A stretch of DNA of 43,058 nt, from assembly GCA_026982565.1 (NCBI GenBank), contig JALSGV010000176.1, forward strand, positions 1 to 43,058, written 5' to 3'. Both the position numbers and the translations under genes were made by a program. Below, in pieces: positions 33,553 through 42,814 of the stretch (position 1 is its first letter; the number at the start of each line of letters is the position of its first letter). The notes beneath the pieces were generated by a model. That model was not told the DNA's origin. It saw only the letters and a program-made list of their open reading frames with translations, and ran no database searches. The stretch is from Gammaproteobacteria bacterium (GTDB taxonomy: Bacteria > Pseudomonadota > Gammaproteobacteria > SZUA-140).

Positions 33553-33576
33553 CCCTCTCCCCATCGGGGGAGAGGG
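33553..33576. repeat. GC-rich REP-like hairpin after hemE
   Basis: CCCTCTCCCC (33553-33562) pairs perfectly with GGGGAGAGGG (33567-33576) around a 4-nt loop, followed by GGGTGAGGGG. This type of CTCCCTCTCCCC hairpin is a widespread intergenic repeat in proteobacteria. There is no T run, so it is a 3'-end stabiliser or REP element rather than a strict terminator. Confidence 0.65.
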
Positions 33577-33624
33577 CCGGGGTGAGGGGTGAACAACCCC
33601 GCAGCCAAGAGCGGAGACAGCACC

Positions 33625-34515
33625 ATGAACGACTCACAAAACATTCGCGACATTCCCCCCCATTTCGAAAAACTGCGCGCCATGGAGGCCTTTTCGGACG
33701 AGATGTTCAACCGCATCGTGGCTTTCCAGGAACATGAACATCCCGCCTGGGACAGTACGCAGCCCTTTGAAAAAAGGATAGAGAAGCTGCCCCTGCACGC
33801 GCTGGTGTTCAGCAACCCCGACCGCGATCCGCAGGTCAACGCCCACACCGTCGCGCCCTTCTATCCCCTGCGCGAGGAAATGGCGCAACTGGCCCACTGC
33901 GCCCGGCAGGTGGCCGACGCCCCCGTGGTGTGCGACTTTCACAGCCGCAACGGTTTCCTGGGCAGCCTGCTGGGCCGTGAAGGCGTCAAGGTCATCGGCT
34001 TGCGCGATCCCGCGGACAAGCCCAACCAGATTGCCGACTTCTTCGACAGCGCCGTTTTCGAGCGCAGCGAACTCGATTTTCAACAGGTGGATTTCCCTTT
34101 CGACGTGGCCCTGTCCATATGGATGCCGGCGGGCGTCAACCGCACCCCGGACATCGTGCGCCAGCGCCCCAAACTCATCGTCTTTATCCATACCGACCAT
34201 GTCGATGAGTCCAGCGGCCAGCCGCAAACGGGCACGCCGGAGGCCTTTCGGGAACTGCCGTCCCACTATCACCTCATCGCCCAGTGGTCCATCACCCGCC
34301 CCCAGGACCTGTTCCACGAGGTCTGGCCTGAACTCACCCCCAGCCTGGAGGAAACCCGGCACGTGCGCATCTACGCCGACGAACCTTACCGTCATATCGA
34401 TGTGGGCGCCAACCTGGACAAGGCCGATCCCTACGTGTGGGAAAACGAACTGGACATGGCGCTGACCGCCATCGAGGCCAAGCGCCACCTGCGGGAAAGG
34501 GGTTTTCCGGTTTAA
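33625..34515 (+). CDS. Unknown protein with a Rossmann-like N-half
   Basis: 296 aa, soluble, without signal or membrane segments; I do not recognise the family. ATG 33625 ([20 protein letters not shown]) has GGAG about 10 nt upstream; the longer frame would start inside the repeat region after hemE. The block [20 protein letters not shown] followed by VKVIGLRDP looks like the first strand-loop-helix-strand of a methyltransferase-like fold, but a GxGxG loop is missing. Later strands are [13 protein letters not shown] and [18 protein letters not shown]. Histidines are frequent ([20 protein letters not shown]). It has 78 bp to hemE and is followed by a long palindrome, so it is probably a single gene. 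Function not assigned. Confidence 0.75.
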   Translation: MNDSQNIRDIPPHFEKLRAMEAFSDEMFNRIVAFQEHEHPAWDSTQPFEKRIEKLPLHALVFSNPDRDPQVNAHTVAPFYPLREEMAQLAHCARQVADAPVVCDFHSRNGFLGSLLGREGVKVIGLRDPADKPNQIADFFDSAVFERSELDFQQVDFPFDVALSIWMPAGVNRTPDIVRQRPKLIVFIHTDHVDESSGQPQTGTPEAFRELPSHYHLIAQWSITRPQDLFHEVWPELTPSLEETRHVRIYADEPYRHIDVGANLDKADPYVWENELDMALTAIEAKRHLRERGFPV

Positions 34516-34533
34516 GGAGCCGGCATCCTGGAA

Positions 34534-34588
34534 AGATCAAGGGGTCAGAACACTTGAAATCATTTCAAGTGTTCTGACCCCTTGATCT
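34534..34588. repeat. 55-bp near-perfect palindrome between convergent genes
   Basis: Two 27-nt arms (34534-34560 and 34562-34588) pair without a mismatch around a single C. Each arm contains GGGGTCAGAACACTTG or its complement. It lies exactly between the stop codons of the unknown protein and the PAQR protein. It can act as a two-way terminator, but its GGGGTCAG core recalls REP palindromes mobilised by RAYT transposases; no such transposase is in the window. Confidence 0.8.
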
Positions 34589-34589
34589 C

Positions 34590-35207
34590 TTACAGCACGT
34601 AAAGCAATATCGCCAGGTAATGGGAAACGCTACCCGCCAATACGAACAGGTGCCATATGCCGTGGGCGTGTTTCATGCGCGCATCGAGGGCGTAGAAGAC
34701 AATGCCACCGGTATAAAACATGCCGCCCAGCACCAATAGTGCGATGGCCGCGCCGGGCAGGGCCTGGACCAGGGGATACATGGCCACCAGGATCAGCCAG
34801 CCCATCAGCAGGTAGATGGCCATCTGAATGGCGCGCGCGCCCTTTTTATGCAAGACGTCGACGATGATGCCGGTAATGGCCAGTCCCCAGATGACGCCGA
34901 ACAGCGACCAGCCCCAGGCGCCGTTGAGGGTGACCAGGGTGAAGGGGGTGTAGGTGCCGGCGATGAGCAGGTAGATGGCGACGTGGTCCAGTTTCCTGAA
35001 TAGGTCCTTGGCGCGTCCGCGCAGGGAGTGATAAAGGGTGGACAGGGTATACAGCAGAAACAGGGAGGCGCCGTAGACGCTGAAACTGACGATTTTCCAC
35101 GGGTCGCCTTGCAGCGAGGCGAAGACCACCAGCACGATCAGGCCGGCGAGGGCCAGGGCGGCCCCGACCAGGTGGGTGATACTGTTGAACCGTTCTCCGT
35201 GGTACAT
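34590..35207 (-). CDS. Hemolysin III / PAQR family membrane protein
   Basis: A 205-aa seven-helix inner-membrane protein of the PAQR family (YqfA/TrhA type). Despite the family name it is not an established toxin in such bacteria; TrhA has been linked to membrane energetics and homeostasis. The zinc-site residues of the family are visible: His in STLYHSLRG, Asp in RKLDHVAIYLLIAGTYTPF, and two His in the C-terminal HAHGIWHLFVLAGSVSHY. ATG 35207 (MYHGERFNSITH) is preceded by GGGA; a TTG two codons upstream would sit on that motif. It follows the DUF188 gene by 18 bp on the same strand, suggesting a two-gene operon, and its stop abuts the palindrome at 34534-34588. Confidence 0.9.
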   Translation of the reverse strand: MYHGERFNSITHLVGAALALAGLIVLVVFASLQGDPWKIVSFSVYGASLFLLYTLSTLYHSLRGRAKDLFRKLDHVAIYLLIAGTYTPFTLVTLNGAWGWSLFGVIWGLAITGIIVDVLHKKGARAIQMAIYLLMGWLILVAMYPLVQALPGAAIALLVLGGMFYTGGIVFYALDARMKHAHGIWHLFVLAGSVSHYLAILLYVL

Positions 35208-35225
35208 CGGCAATCCCGGTAAAGA

Positions 35226-35699
35226 TTACCTCTCCCGCCTGGCGGTACGCAAGCAGGCCAGAAGCCGGTCCAGCTGGTTGGCGAAGGCCTGGCGGTCGGC
35301 ATGGTTGAATGCGGGCGGCCCGCCGGTATCCACGCCACTGCCGCGCAGGGTGTCCATGAAGTCCCGCATGTTGAGGCGCTGGCGTATGTTGTCCTCGGTA
35401 TAGAGTTCTCCGCGCGGGTTCAGTGCCAGGCAGCCTTTGGCGACGACCTCTGCGGCCAGGGGGATGTCCGCCGTGATCACCAGGTCGCCAGCCTGCGCCT
35501 GCCGCGCGATATGGTTGTCCGCCACATCGAAACCGGCGCCTACCCGGATGGCGCGGATGTGTGGGGAGCGGGGGACCTGGAGAGACTGGTTGGCAACCAG
35601 GATGAGTGGTATGCCAACGCGGTCCGCGGCGCGGAAGAGAATTTCCTTGATGGCCTTGGGGCAGGCGTCCGCGTCCACCCAGATGCTGATCGTGTCCAT
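35226..35699 (-). CDS. DUF188 / UPF0178 family protein (YaiI-like)
   Basis: 157 aa of the YaiI/YqxD family, a PIN-like fold of unknown biochemical role. The N-terminal [20 protein letters not shown] is the family signature with its Asp pair. [22 protein letters not shown] and [20 protein letters not shown] follow, and the conserved [20 protein letters not shown] closes it. ATG 35699 gives the family N-terminus; the frame is open for 12 more codons to 35735. Located upstream of the PAQR gene on the same strand. Confidence 0.9.
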   Translation of the reverse strand: MDTISIWVDADACPKAIKEILFRAADRVGIPLILVANQSLQVPRSPHIRAIRVGAGFDVADNHIARQAQAGDLVITADIPLAAEVVAKGCLALNPRGELYTEDNIRQRLNMRDFMDTLRGSGVDTGGPPAFNHADRQAFANQLDRLLACLRTARRER

Positions 35700-36027
35700 G
35701 GTTCCACTGGAGGGTTGGCTTGTCGGATTGTGCATTATACCCCGCCTGGGAATGATCCATGACCGCTGTCACGGAAAAATATAAATCACACAGCATGGCG
35801 GCTTTCTGTTACACTGGCGCCATTCCGCGTGCCTGACCGGTGGCGCCTTTGCGATCTTACACAGAAAAACAACTGAAAAGGTCGCCGGAAAGACCAAGCT
35901 GTTTGCATCACCTTGTCCCACGGATAGCGGGGGCGAGCCTCACGCATACGCAAGATCCCTTAACCAGCCCGGACCGGCTCCCGCCAGCATATGCTGCCCG
36001 GGAGGGCAAGACTGGAGTATTTACCAC
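35700..36027. other. Divergent intergenic region upstream of rhlE
   Basis: 328 bp with no gene. It must hold the promoters of the DUF188 gene and of rhlE, but I find no convincing -35/-10 pair. One stem-loop is visible: GGCGCCA (35816-35822) with TGGCGCC (35841-35847). The rhlE leader may be long, as for many DEAD-box helicase genes controlled by cold or by their own product, but nothing specific was recognised. Confidence 0.45.
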
Positions 36028-37302
36028 ATGTCATTCGATACCCTCGGCCTGTCGGCCGAACTCCTGCGCGCCATTGGCGAGCAGGGCTATACCGAACCCA
36101 CCCCCATTCAACGCAAGGCGATCCCTCTCATCCTGGATGGCAGGGATGTCCTGGCCGGCGCCCAGACCGGCACCGGCAAGACGGCCGGCTTTACGCTGCC
36201 CTTGTTGCAGCGGCTGCATGCCAGCACCAGCCCGCGGCGGCGCGCCATCCGCGCCCTGGTGCTGACCCCGACCCGGGAGCTGGCCGCCCAGGTGGGTGAC
36301 AGCATCTCGGCCTACGGCCGCCACCTGCCGTTGCGCTCCGCCGTGATCTTCGGCGGCGTGAAGATCAACCCCCAGATCGAAAAGCTGCGCCGCGGCGTCG
36401 ATATCCTGGTGGCCACGCCGGGGCGTCTGCTGGACCACGCCGGCCAGAGGACGGTGGATCTGTCCCAGGTGGAGATCCTGGTGCTGGACGAGGCCGACCG
36501 CATGCTGGACATGGGCTTCATCCACGATATCCGCAAGGTGCTGGCCCTCCTGCCCGCTTCGGCCGCACGCCAGACCCTGCTGTTTTCCGCCACCTTTTCC
36601 AAGGAAATCAAACAGCTCGCCGACCGTCTCCTCGACGGCCCCGAACTCATCGAAGTGGCGCGCCGCAATACCACCGCCGAGCGCATCGCCCAGGTGGTGC
36701 ATCCCGTGGACAAGCGCCGCAAGCGTGAGCTGCTCAGCCATATGATCGGTTCCAACAACTGGCGCCAGGTGCTGGTCTTCACCCGCACCAAGCACGGCGC
36801 CAACCGCCTCGCCCAGCAACTGGAGAAGGACGGCCTGCGCGCCGCGGCCATCCACGGCAACAAGAGTCAGGGCGCCCGCACCCGCGCCCTGGCCGAGTTC
36901 AAGCAAGGCAAGGTGCGGGTGCTTGTCGCCACCGACATCGCCGCCCGCGGCCTGGACATCGACCAGTTGCCCCATGTGGTGAATTTTGAACTGCCCAATG
37001 TGCCGGAAGATTACGTGCACCGCATCGGCCGCACCGGGCGAGCCGGCAACGAGGGCGAGGCGGTTTCCCTGGTGTGCGTGGACGAGCACAAACTGCTGCG
37101 GGATATCGAAAGGCTGTTGAAGCGTGAGATACCCAAGGTGGTGCTGGAAGGCTACGAGCCGGATCCCGCGATCCGGGCCGAGCCCGTTCAGGAAAAGCGC
37201 CATGGGGGAGTCCGCGGCCGCGGCAGGCAGGGCGGCGACCAGGCCAGGCCGCGCCAGCAGCGCCGTTCACGATCCGCGCGCGGGCAGAGACGCGCGGCGT
37301 AG
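36028..37302 (+). CDS. rhlE: DEAD-box RNA helicase, RhlE type
   Basis: ATP-dependent RNA unwinding in ribosome assembly or mRNA turnover. 424 aa. All helicase motifs are present in order: Q motif ([16 protein letters not shown]), I ([11 protein letters not shown]), Ia (PTRELAAQ), Ib (TPGRLLD), II (DEAD), III (SAT), IV ([12 protein letters not shown]), V ([12 protein letters not shown]) and VI ([10 protein letters not shown]). The C-terminal tail after about 385 is short, basic and Arg/Gly/Gln-rich ([19 protein letters not shown]), as in RhlE. GGAG lies about 11 nt before ATG 36028. Its stop is one base from the convergent DUF3579 gene. Confidence 0.95.
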   Translation: MSFDTLGLSAELLRAIGEQGYTEPTPIQRKAIPLILDGRDVLAGAQTGTGKTAGFTLPLLQRLHASTSPRRRAIRALVLTPTRELAAQVGDSISAYGRHLPLRSAVIFGGVKINPQIEKLRRGVDILVATPGRLLDHAGQRTVDLSQVEILVLDEADRMLDMGFIHDIRKVLALLPASAARQTLLFSATFSKEIKQLADRLLDGPELIEVARRNTTAERIAQVVHPVDKRRKRELLSHMIGSNNWRQVLVFTRTKHGANRLAQQLEKDGLRAAAIHGNKSQGARTRALAEFKQGKVRVLVATDIAARGLDIDQLPHVVNFELPNVPEDYVHRIGRTGRAGNEGEAVSLVCVDEHKLLRDIERLLKREIPKVVLEGYEPDPAIRAEPVQEKRHGGVRGRGRQGGDQARPRQQRRSRSARGQRRAA

Positions 37303-37303
37303 C

Positions 37304-37675
37304 TCAGCGCATGGTGGCCTGCGCGGGCGTCATGGCCCCGTCCTGAGGCCACTGGCGCGCGCGCCTCTCCCTGGCCACTGGCCGATCGGTTTTTCGCCGG
37401 TCCTCCTGGATGCGCAGTTCATTCCGTCTGGCGAAATCGAGGATGAAGTCATACAGCTCGGGATGGGTCTGATTCAGCTTGCGGGCCACCACCAGGCATT
37501 TCTGCCCCTGGATGACGCAGGGCTGCACCAGGGATGAGTAACGCAGCCGGTTGTCTGGCCCGAAGCTGGCGAGGGAGGCCGAGATGCGCTCCACCCAGTC
37601 CGAGGGCCTGAACTTGCTGCCGTTTTCCCGGTTACCATCGATGATCAGGCGGTCGCGGAATGGCGTGTCTTTCAT
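37304..37675 (-). CDS. DUF3579 family protein
   Basis: A 123-aa cytoplasmic protein of the DUF3579 family, known from beta- and gammaproteobacteria, function unknown. The family core is SKFRPSDWVERISASLASFG, LRYSSLVQPCVIQGQKCLVV, and the closing HPELYDFILDFARRNELRI. The last roughly 28 residues are basic and Arg/Gln-rich and extend beyond the usual family end. Convergent with rhlE with essentially no gap, and divergent from the AmpG-like gene. Confidence 0.85.
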   Translation of the reverse strand: MKDTPFRDRLIIDGNRENGSKFRPSDWVERISASLASFGPDNRLRYSSLVQPCVIQGQKCLVVARKLNQTHPELYDFILDFARRNELRIQEDRRKTDRPVARERRARQWPQDGAMTPAQATMR

Positions 37676-37774
37676 CTTGAATTTGTTTATTGTGTTTTTA
37701 GAGTGGTTTCAGCAGAGTCTAAGCCTGTATCGTTCAGCGGGGGAAAATATTGAGAAACTTCGAAGGAAAGCGCA

Positions 37775-39046
37775 ATGGGCAGGCCTTTCCCCGCTAGGGA
37801 TGTCGTTCGCCAGGTCGCCAACAAGCGCATCGGTATTATTCTCCTGCTGGGTTTTTCCTCCGGCCTGCCCCTGGCGCTTACCTCCGGCACCCTGCAGGCC
37901 TGGATGACGGTGGAGGGCATCGACCTCACCACCATCGGCATTTTCACCCTCGCCACTCTGCCCTATACCTGGAAGTTCCTGTGGGCGCCCTTCATGGACC
38001 GCTATGTTCCACCCCTGTTCGGGCGCCGCCGCGGCTGGATGCTGCTGACCCAGGTGGGCCTGGTGTTCGCCATCGGGGCCATGGCCATGACCTCGCCCAG
38101 CGACGCCACCTGGCGCATGGCCTTTCTGGCCCTGCTGGTGGTGTTCCTGTCGGCCTCCCAGGACGTGGCCGTGGATGCCTTCCGCACCGACGCCCTCCAT
38201 GCCCGCGAGCGCGGCATGGGGGCCGCCGTGTTCGTCGGCGGCTACCGCGCCGCCATGCTGGTGTCGGGCGCCCTGGCCCTGGTGCTGGCGCAGCACCTGG
38301 GCTGGCAGTTCACCTATTTCCTCATGGCGGGACTGATGGGCGTCGGCGTCGTCGCCACCCTGCTTGCCGACAACCCGGCTCTCGACGCGCCGCCGCCGGC
38401 GAGCACCTGGGCGGCCATACGCGATCCCTTCCGGGAATTCTTCACGCGCCGCGGCGCCCTCGCCTTGTTGCTGCTGATCGTGCTGTACAAATTCGGCGAT
38501 GCCTTCGCCGGCACCCTGACCACCGCCTTTTTGCTGCGCGACGTGGGTTTCGAGTTGCAGGAGATCGGTATCATCACCAAGGGCGCGGGGCTGGTGGCCA
38601 GCCTGCTGGGCGTGCTGTTCGGCGGCGTGCTGCTGGCGCAGATGGGACTGTACCGCTCCCTGATGGTTTTCGGCGTCCTCCAGGCCCTCACCAACCTCGG
38701 CTTCTGGCTGCTGGCGGTGAGCGGCAAGAGCTTCGCCCTCATGGCGGCGGTGATCGGCATGGAGAACATCGCCGGCGGCATGGGCACGGCGGCCTTCGTG
38801 GCCCTGCTCATGGCCCTGTGCAATCACCGCTACAGCGCCACCCAGTTCGCCCTCCTGTCCGCGCTCGCCGCCGTGGGGCGTGTCTACCTGGGACCCCTGG
38901 CCGGTTACATCATCGACCACCAATACGTCGACTGGGCGGGATTCTTTCTCCTGACCACCGCCGCCGCCTTGCCGGGGCTGTGGCTGTTGTGGAAGATGAA
39001 GGCCGTGGTGGCAGCGGCCGATGTGGATCGGTTTGAATCCCAGTAA
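37775..39046 (+). CDS. AmpG-like MFS transporter
   Basis: A 423-aa major facilitator with about 12 membrane helices. The N-terminal IGIILLLGFSSGLPLALT, LQAWMTVEGIDLTTIGIF and YTWKFLWAPFMDRYVPP match AmpG permeases, which import anhydro-muropeptides from the periplasm for cell-wall recycling. The ASQDVAVDAFRTDAL block in helix 4-5 is also typical. Some relatives transport other compounds such as siderophores, so the substrate is likely but not certain. AAGGA lies nine bases before ATG 37775. No ampD or ampC is nearby. Convergent with cca (21 bp between the stops). Confidence 0.88.
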   Translation: MGRPFPARDVVRQVANKRIGIILLLGFSSGLPLALTSGTLQAWMTVEGIDLTTIGIFTLATLPYTWKFLWAPFMDRYVPPLFGRRRGWMLLTQVGLVFAIGAMAMTSPSDATWRMAFLALLVVFLSASQDVAVDAFRTDALHARERGMGAAVFVGGYRAAMLVSGALALVLAQHLGWQFTYFLMAGLMGVGVVATLLADNPALDAPPPASTWAAIRDPFREFFTRRGALALLLLIVLYKFGDAFAGTLTTAFLLRDVGFELQEIGIITKGAGLVASLLGVLFGGVLLAQMGLYRSLMVFGVLQALTNLGFWLLAVSGKSFALMAAVIGMENIAGGMGTAAFVALLMALCNHRYSATQFALLSALAAVGRVYLGPLAGYIIDHQYVDWAGFFLLTTAAALPGLWLLWKMKAVVAAADVDRFESQ

Positions 39047-39067
39047 AGAAGAACGGCGTGAGACAAG

Positions 39068-40285
39068 TCAGCCCGCTCCCTGCGCAATGGCCTGGATGCG
39101 CAGGCGGCGCAGTTCATCCGCCAGCGCTTCGCCCTTGAGGCCCGCTTCGGCCAGCCTGCGCGGTTCGACGGATTGGGCCTGCCGGAAGGCGCGGCGGAAG
39201 ATATCCGCCTGGGGGTAAGGTTGTGCCTCCAGGCCCAGGCGGCCGCGGGCATCCGCCTCGCAGGCGAGGAGGAAGTCCTCCAGGCGCGCAGGGCGGCGGA
39301 AGGCGTCCAGGGCCTCCAGGGTCTTGAGCAGGGTGCCGGGGCGCAGTTCCGCCGCGCGGTGGCAGTGGGTGTGATAGCGCGCCACGGCCACGGCCAGGTC
39401 GCGGTAACGGTTGGGAATGCGCAGCCGTTGACAGAGGGCCTCGATGAGCGCCGCGCTGCGCTGCTCATGGCCTTTGTGGCTTGGCCATTGCTCGCGTGGC
39501 GTGGTGCCCTTGCCCAGGTCGTGCACCAGGGCCGCGAAGCGGACGCAGGTATCTTTCGCGAGGCGCGTGGCCTGTTCCAGCACCATCATGGTGTGCAGGC
39601 CCGTGTCGATCTCCGGGTGATACTGCGGGCGTTGCGGCACGCCATAGAGGCGGTCGATTTCCGGAAACAGGACTTCCAGGGCATGACAGTCGCGCAACAC
39701 CTTGAAGAACTCCGGCGGCTCGGCCTCGCCCAGGGCGCGCTCCACCTCGGCCCACACCCGTTCGGGCACCAGCGCCGCGACTTCGTCCGCCTCCACCATG
39801 GCATACATCAGCGCCCGCGTCTCGGGCGCGACGCTGAAGCCCAGGGGCTTGAAACGGGCGGCAAAGCGCGCCACGCGCAGGATGCGCACGGGGTCCTCGC
39901 TGAAGGCCGGTGAGACATGGCGCAGGATGCGCCGTTCCAGATCCCTGCGGCCGCCGTAGGGGTCGATGATCCGGCCGTCTTCCGTTGCGGCCATGGCATT
40001 GATGGTCAGGTCGCGGCGCCGCAGATCCTCCTCCAGGGTGACTTGCGGATCGGCGTGAACCTGGAAGCCGCGGTAGCCGGGAGCCACCTTGCGTTCCGTG
40101 CGCGCCAGGGCATATTCCTCATGGGTCTCGGGATGGAGGAAGACGGGGAAGTCCCGTCCCACCTGGCGGAAGCCTTTTGCCAGCATCTCTTCCGGCGTGG
40201 CGCCGACCACCACCCAGTCCCGGTCATCCACTGGCAGGTTCAGCAGCTTGTCGCGAACCGCCCCACCTACTTGAAAGACTTTCAA
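39068..40285 (-). CDS. cca: CCA-adding enzyme (tRNA nucleotidyltransferase), multifunctional type
   Basis: Adds or repairs the CCA 3' end of tRNA. 405 aa, similar to E. coli Cca (412), a class II enzyme with a fused HD domain. Visible parts: GGAVRD at the N-terminus, the catalytic DRDWVVVG acidic pair, the [10 protein letters not shown] helix and the nucleotide-recognition block [15 protein letters not shown]. The HD phosphohydrolase domain follows ([29 protein letters not shown]); in E. coli it has 2',3'-cyclic phosphodiesterase and phosphatase activity. It starts 15 bp after the stop of the NDUFA9-like gene on the same strand, so the two probably form an operon. Confidence 0.96.
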   Translation of the reverse strand: MKVFQVGGAVRDKLLNLPVDDRDWVVVGATPEEMLAKGFRQVGRDFPVFLHPETHEEYALARTERKVAPGYRGFQVHADPQVTLEEDLRRRDLTINAMAATEDGRIIDPYGGRRDLERRILRHVSPAFSEDPVRILRVARFAARFKPLGFSVAPETRALMYAMVEADEVAALVPERVWAEVERALGEAEPPEFFKVLRDCHALEVLFPEIDRLYGVPQRPQYHPEIDTGLHTMMVLEQATRLAKDTCVRFAALVHDLGKGTTPREQWPSHKGHEQRSAALIEALCQRLRIPNRYRDLAVAVARYHTHCHRAAELRPGTLLKTLEALDAFRRPARLEDFLLACEADARGRLGLEAQPYPQADIFRRAFRQAQSVEPRRLAEAGLKGEALADELRRLRIQAIAQGAG

Positions 40286-40300
40286 TGGCCCGCTTTGGAG

Positions 40301-41278
40301 CTAATATTCGTGCCGCGCGACGTGGCGGTATTGATCCAGGCGCCCGGTGTGGGTCTGGTTGAGCAGGTAGCCGGGCACGATCTCCTCGATGGCGTGCAGT
40401 TCGACGTCGAAGAGGCCGGGCAATTCGCCGCGGCATACGCTGTCCACCTGCAGGCTGAGATAGTTGTCCGTGGTGAAGAGCTTGCCGGGCAGCTTCTCCA
40501 TGATTTTCGCCTGCAGGCGCGACAGGCCGTCGCTCAGTTCGATGATCTGGCGGTTGGTCTTGATCACCTGATTGGTGAATTCCAGCAGTTGCAGCAGGGT
40601 ATAGCTGCGTGGTCCGCACAAGTCGTAGCGTTGTCCCATGGTCTCGCGTTCCTCCAGGGCCGTCACCATGATGTCCACCAGATCGCCTACATAGATGGGG
40701 GCGAAGCGGCTGTTGGGGCAGGCCAGGGGGATGAATACCGGGGCCATCCTCAACAGCTTGGCGAAGTGGGTGAAGAAGTGGTCGCCGGGCCCGAAAATGA
40801 TGGAAGGGCGGAAGCTGGTGGCCTCCAGGCCTTCGGCGGCATGTATGCGGTCTTCGCCGGCGCCCTTGGAGCGCAGGTACTGGCTGGGCGCCTTCTCCGC
40901 GTCGGCGTTGAGGGCGCTCATGTGGAGCAGGCGGGTGACGCCGCTCTCCCGGCAGGCGTGGATGATCTTGACGGGCAGTTCTTCATGGACGCGGCGGAAG
41001 TCGCCGCGCCGTTCTTCGTTGAGAATCGCCACCAGGTTGATCACCGCGCTGCAGCCGGCGGTCAGTCCGCGCAGGTCCGTGGTGTCATGGACATTGGCCT
41101 GGATGAGATCCACACCGGGCAGCACCATCATTTCCCGGTGGCGTTCGCGCCGCCGCGAGGGCACGCGCACTTGATAACCCGCCTCCACCAGCCTGCTGGC
41201 CAGGTGCTGGCCCACGAATCCGGTCCCTCCCAGGACGCACACCAGGGGCTTGTCAGCGTGCGCAAACTTGAGTTCCAT
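40301..41278 (-). CDS. NDUFA9-like NAD(P)-binding epimerase/reductase
   Basis: A 325-aa atypical short-chain dehydrogenase of the complex I NDUFA9 subunit family. In mitochondria NDUFA9 is a complex I accessory protein that binds NADPH; the bacterial role is not settled (quinone or lipid-related reduction has been suggested). The nucleotide-binding loop is VCVLGGTGFVGQHLASRL, followed by a GCSAVINLVAIL block, SALNADAEKAPSQYLRSK with the YxxxK-like pair reduced to YLRSK, and RPSIIFGPGDHFF. An SD of GGGAGG stands upstream of two adjacent ATGs; spacing favours the second, 41278. It has a strong predicted promoter (41332-41360) and reads into cca. Confidence 0.9.
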   Translation of the reverse strand: MELKFAHADKPLVCVLGGTGFVGQHLASRLVEAGYQVRVPSRRRERHREMMVLPGVDLIQANVHDTTDLRGLTAGCSAVINLVAILNEERRGDFRRVHEELPVKIIHACRESGVTRLLHMSALNADAEKAPSQYLRSKGAGEDRIHAAEGLEATSFRPSIIFGPGDHFFTHFAKLLRMAPVFIPLACPNSRFAPIYVGDLVDIMVTALEERETMGQRYDLCGPRSYTLLQLLEFTNQVIKTNRQIIELSDGLSRLQAKIMEKLPGKLFTTDNYLSLQVDSVCRGELPGLFDVELHAIEEIVPGYLLNQTHTGRLDQYRHVARHEY

Positions 41279-41331
41279 CATACCCTCCCATAAAGTATCT
41301 TTGAAATCTATATATAATTGTATTTATTGGT

Positions 41332-41360
41332 ATTATAGTCGCATGCGGCAATATGGCCAA
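41332..41360 (-). promoter_or_regulatory. Predicted sigma-70 promoter of the NDUFA9-like gene and cca
   Basis: On the minus strand: TTGGCC (41355-41360), a 17-nt spacer and a perfect TATAAT (41332-41337). The leader is about 46 nt. The flanking 41299-41338 is strikingly AT-rich within otherwise GC-rich DNA, marking the divergent control region shared with the dehydrogenase gene. Confidence 0.65.
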
Positions 41361-41446
41361 GGACTCTTTCCAAGGCAGTATATCCTGACCTGGATCCGTC
41401 TTGTGACGCAAACGAGCCGCCCTTGAACAAAGGAGATGAAGCAGAC

Positions 41447-42814
41447 ATGGCAATCGAATCCATCAACCCCGCCAACGGGGAAAAGCTCAAGACCATCACC
41501 CCCTGGGATGAGGAGCGGATCAGTAGTTGTCTGGCGCGGTCCGCCGCCGCGGCGCCGCAATGGGCCGCAACGCCCCTGGAGGCGCGCTGCAAAATCATGA
41601 CGCGGGTGGCGCGCCTGCTGCGGGAGCGCCGCGACACCCTGGCCCGCCTCATTACCCTGGAGATGGGCAAACTCATCACGGAGGCGCGGGCCGAAGTGGA
41701 GAAGTGCGCCCTGGTGTGCGACTACTATGTGGAGAATGGCGCCGGCTTCCTCGCCGACGAGGAAATCCCCTCCGACGCGGGGCGCAGCTATGTCTGCTTT
41801 CAGCCCCTGGGCGCGGTGCTCGCCATCATGCCCTGGAATTTCCCTTTATGGCAGGTTTTCCGCTTCGCCGCCCCGGCCCTGGTGGCCGGCAACGCGGGCC
41901 TGCTCAAGCACGCCTCCAACGTGCCCCAATGCGCCCTTGCCATCGAGACCGTGTTGCGCGACGCGGGCCTGCCTGAGGGCGTCTTCAGCACCCTGATGAT
42001 CACCGCTTCCCAGGTTGAGGGCGTCATCGCCGACCCCCGCGTCCACGCCGTCACCCTCACCGGCAGCGAGTCCGCCGGGCGGCAGGTGGCGGCCTGCGCC
42101 GGCCGTCATCTCAAGAAGACCGTGCTGGAACTGGGCGGCTCGGACCCCTTCATCGTGCTGGCGGACGCCGACCTGGAAGAGACCGTGCGCTGGGCGGTGG
42201 CCTCGCGCTTTCTCAATGCCGGCCAGAGCTGCATCGCCGCCAAGCGCTTCATCGTCGTTGAGGCCATCGCCGATGCCTTCGTGGATGCCTTCAAAACGGC
42301 GGTGGAGGCATTGAAACCCGGCGACCCCTTGCTGGAAACCACTACCCTGGCGCCCATGGCGCGCCTCGACCTGCGCGAAGAACTGCACCGCCAGGCGCAG
42401 GCCACCCTGGCCGCCGGCGCGCGCCTGGTGACGGGGGGGGAGCCCCTGCCGGGCGCGGGCGCCTTCTATTACCCCACCATCATCGACCATGTCCGGGAGG
42501 GGATGGTGGCCTGGGATGAGGAACTGTTCGGCCCCGTGGCCACGGTGATCCGCGTGGCCGATGCGGCGCAGGCCGTGGCCGTGGCCAACGGCTCGCGCTT
42601 CGGCCTCGGTGGCAGCGTGTGGACGGGGGATGCCGCGCACGGGGAAGGCATCGCCCGCCAATTGCAGTGCGGCGCCGCCTTCGTCAACGGCATGGTCAAG
42701 AGCGATCCGCGCCTGCCCTTCGGCGGCGTCAAGGCCTCGGGCTACGGGCGGGAACTGTCACGTCTCGGCATGCATGAATTCCTCAATGCCAAGACGGTGT
42801 GGATAAATCATTGA
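41447..42814 (+). CDS. NAD(P)-dependent succinate-semialdehyde dehydrogenase
   Basis: Oxidises succinate semialdehyde to succinate, the last step of GABA breakdown; related aldehydes are possible substrates. 455 aa from ATG 41447 (MAIESINPANGEKL). Aldehyde dehydrogenase landmarks: PWNFPLWQVFRFAAPALVAG, cofactor loop LTGSESAGRQVA, general base Glu in LELGGSDPF, and catalytic Cys in LNAGQSCIAAKRF; LPFGGVKASGYGREL closes the family pattern. AGGAG at 41431-41435 is 11 nt upstream; a TTG frame start at 41423 is less likely. No gabT is nearby. Its 3' end overlaps the convergent small gene by 7 bp. Confidence 0.9.
   Translation: MAIESINPANGEKLKTITPWDEERISSCLARSAAAAPQWAATPLEARCKIMTRVARLLRERRDTLARLITLEMGKLITEARAEVEKCALVCDYYVENGAGFLADEEIPSDAGRSYVCFQPLGAVLAIMPWNFPLWQVFRFAAPALVAGNAGLLKHASNVPQCALAIETVLRDAGLPEGVFSTLMITASQVEGVIADPRVHAVTLTGSESAGRQVAACAGRHLKKTVLELGGSDPFIVLADADLEETVRWAVASRFLNAGQSCIAAKRFIVVEAIADAFVDAFKTAVEALKPGDPLLETTTLAPMARLDLREELHRQAQATLAAGARLVTGGEPLPGAGAFYYPTIIDHVREGMVAWDEELFGPVATVIRVADAAQAVAVANGSRFGLGGSVWTGDAAHGEGIARQLQCGAAFVNGMVKSDPRLPFGGVKASGYGRELSRLGMHEFLNAKTVWINH

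Noticed and set aside
34590-35207. Hemolysin toxin gene
   Set aside because: The family name is historical; the sequence is a PAQR-type seven-helix inner-membrane protein with no secretion or toxin features.
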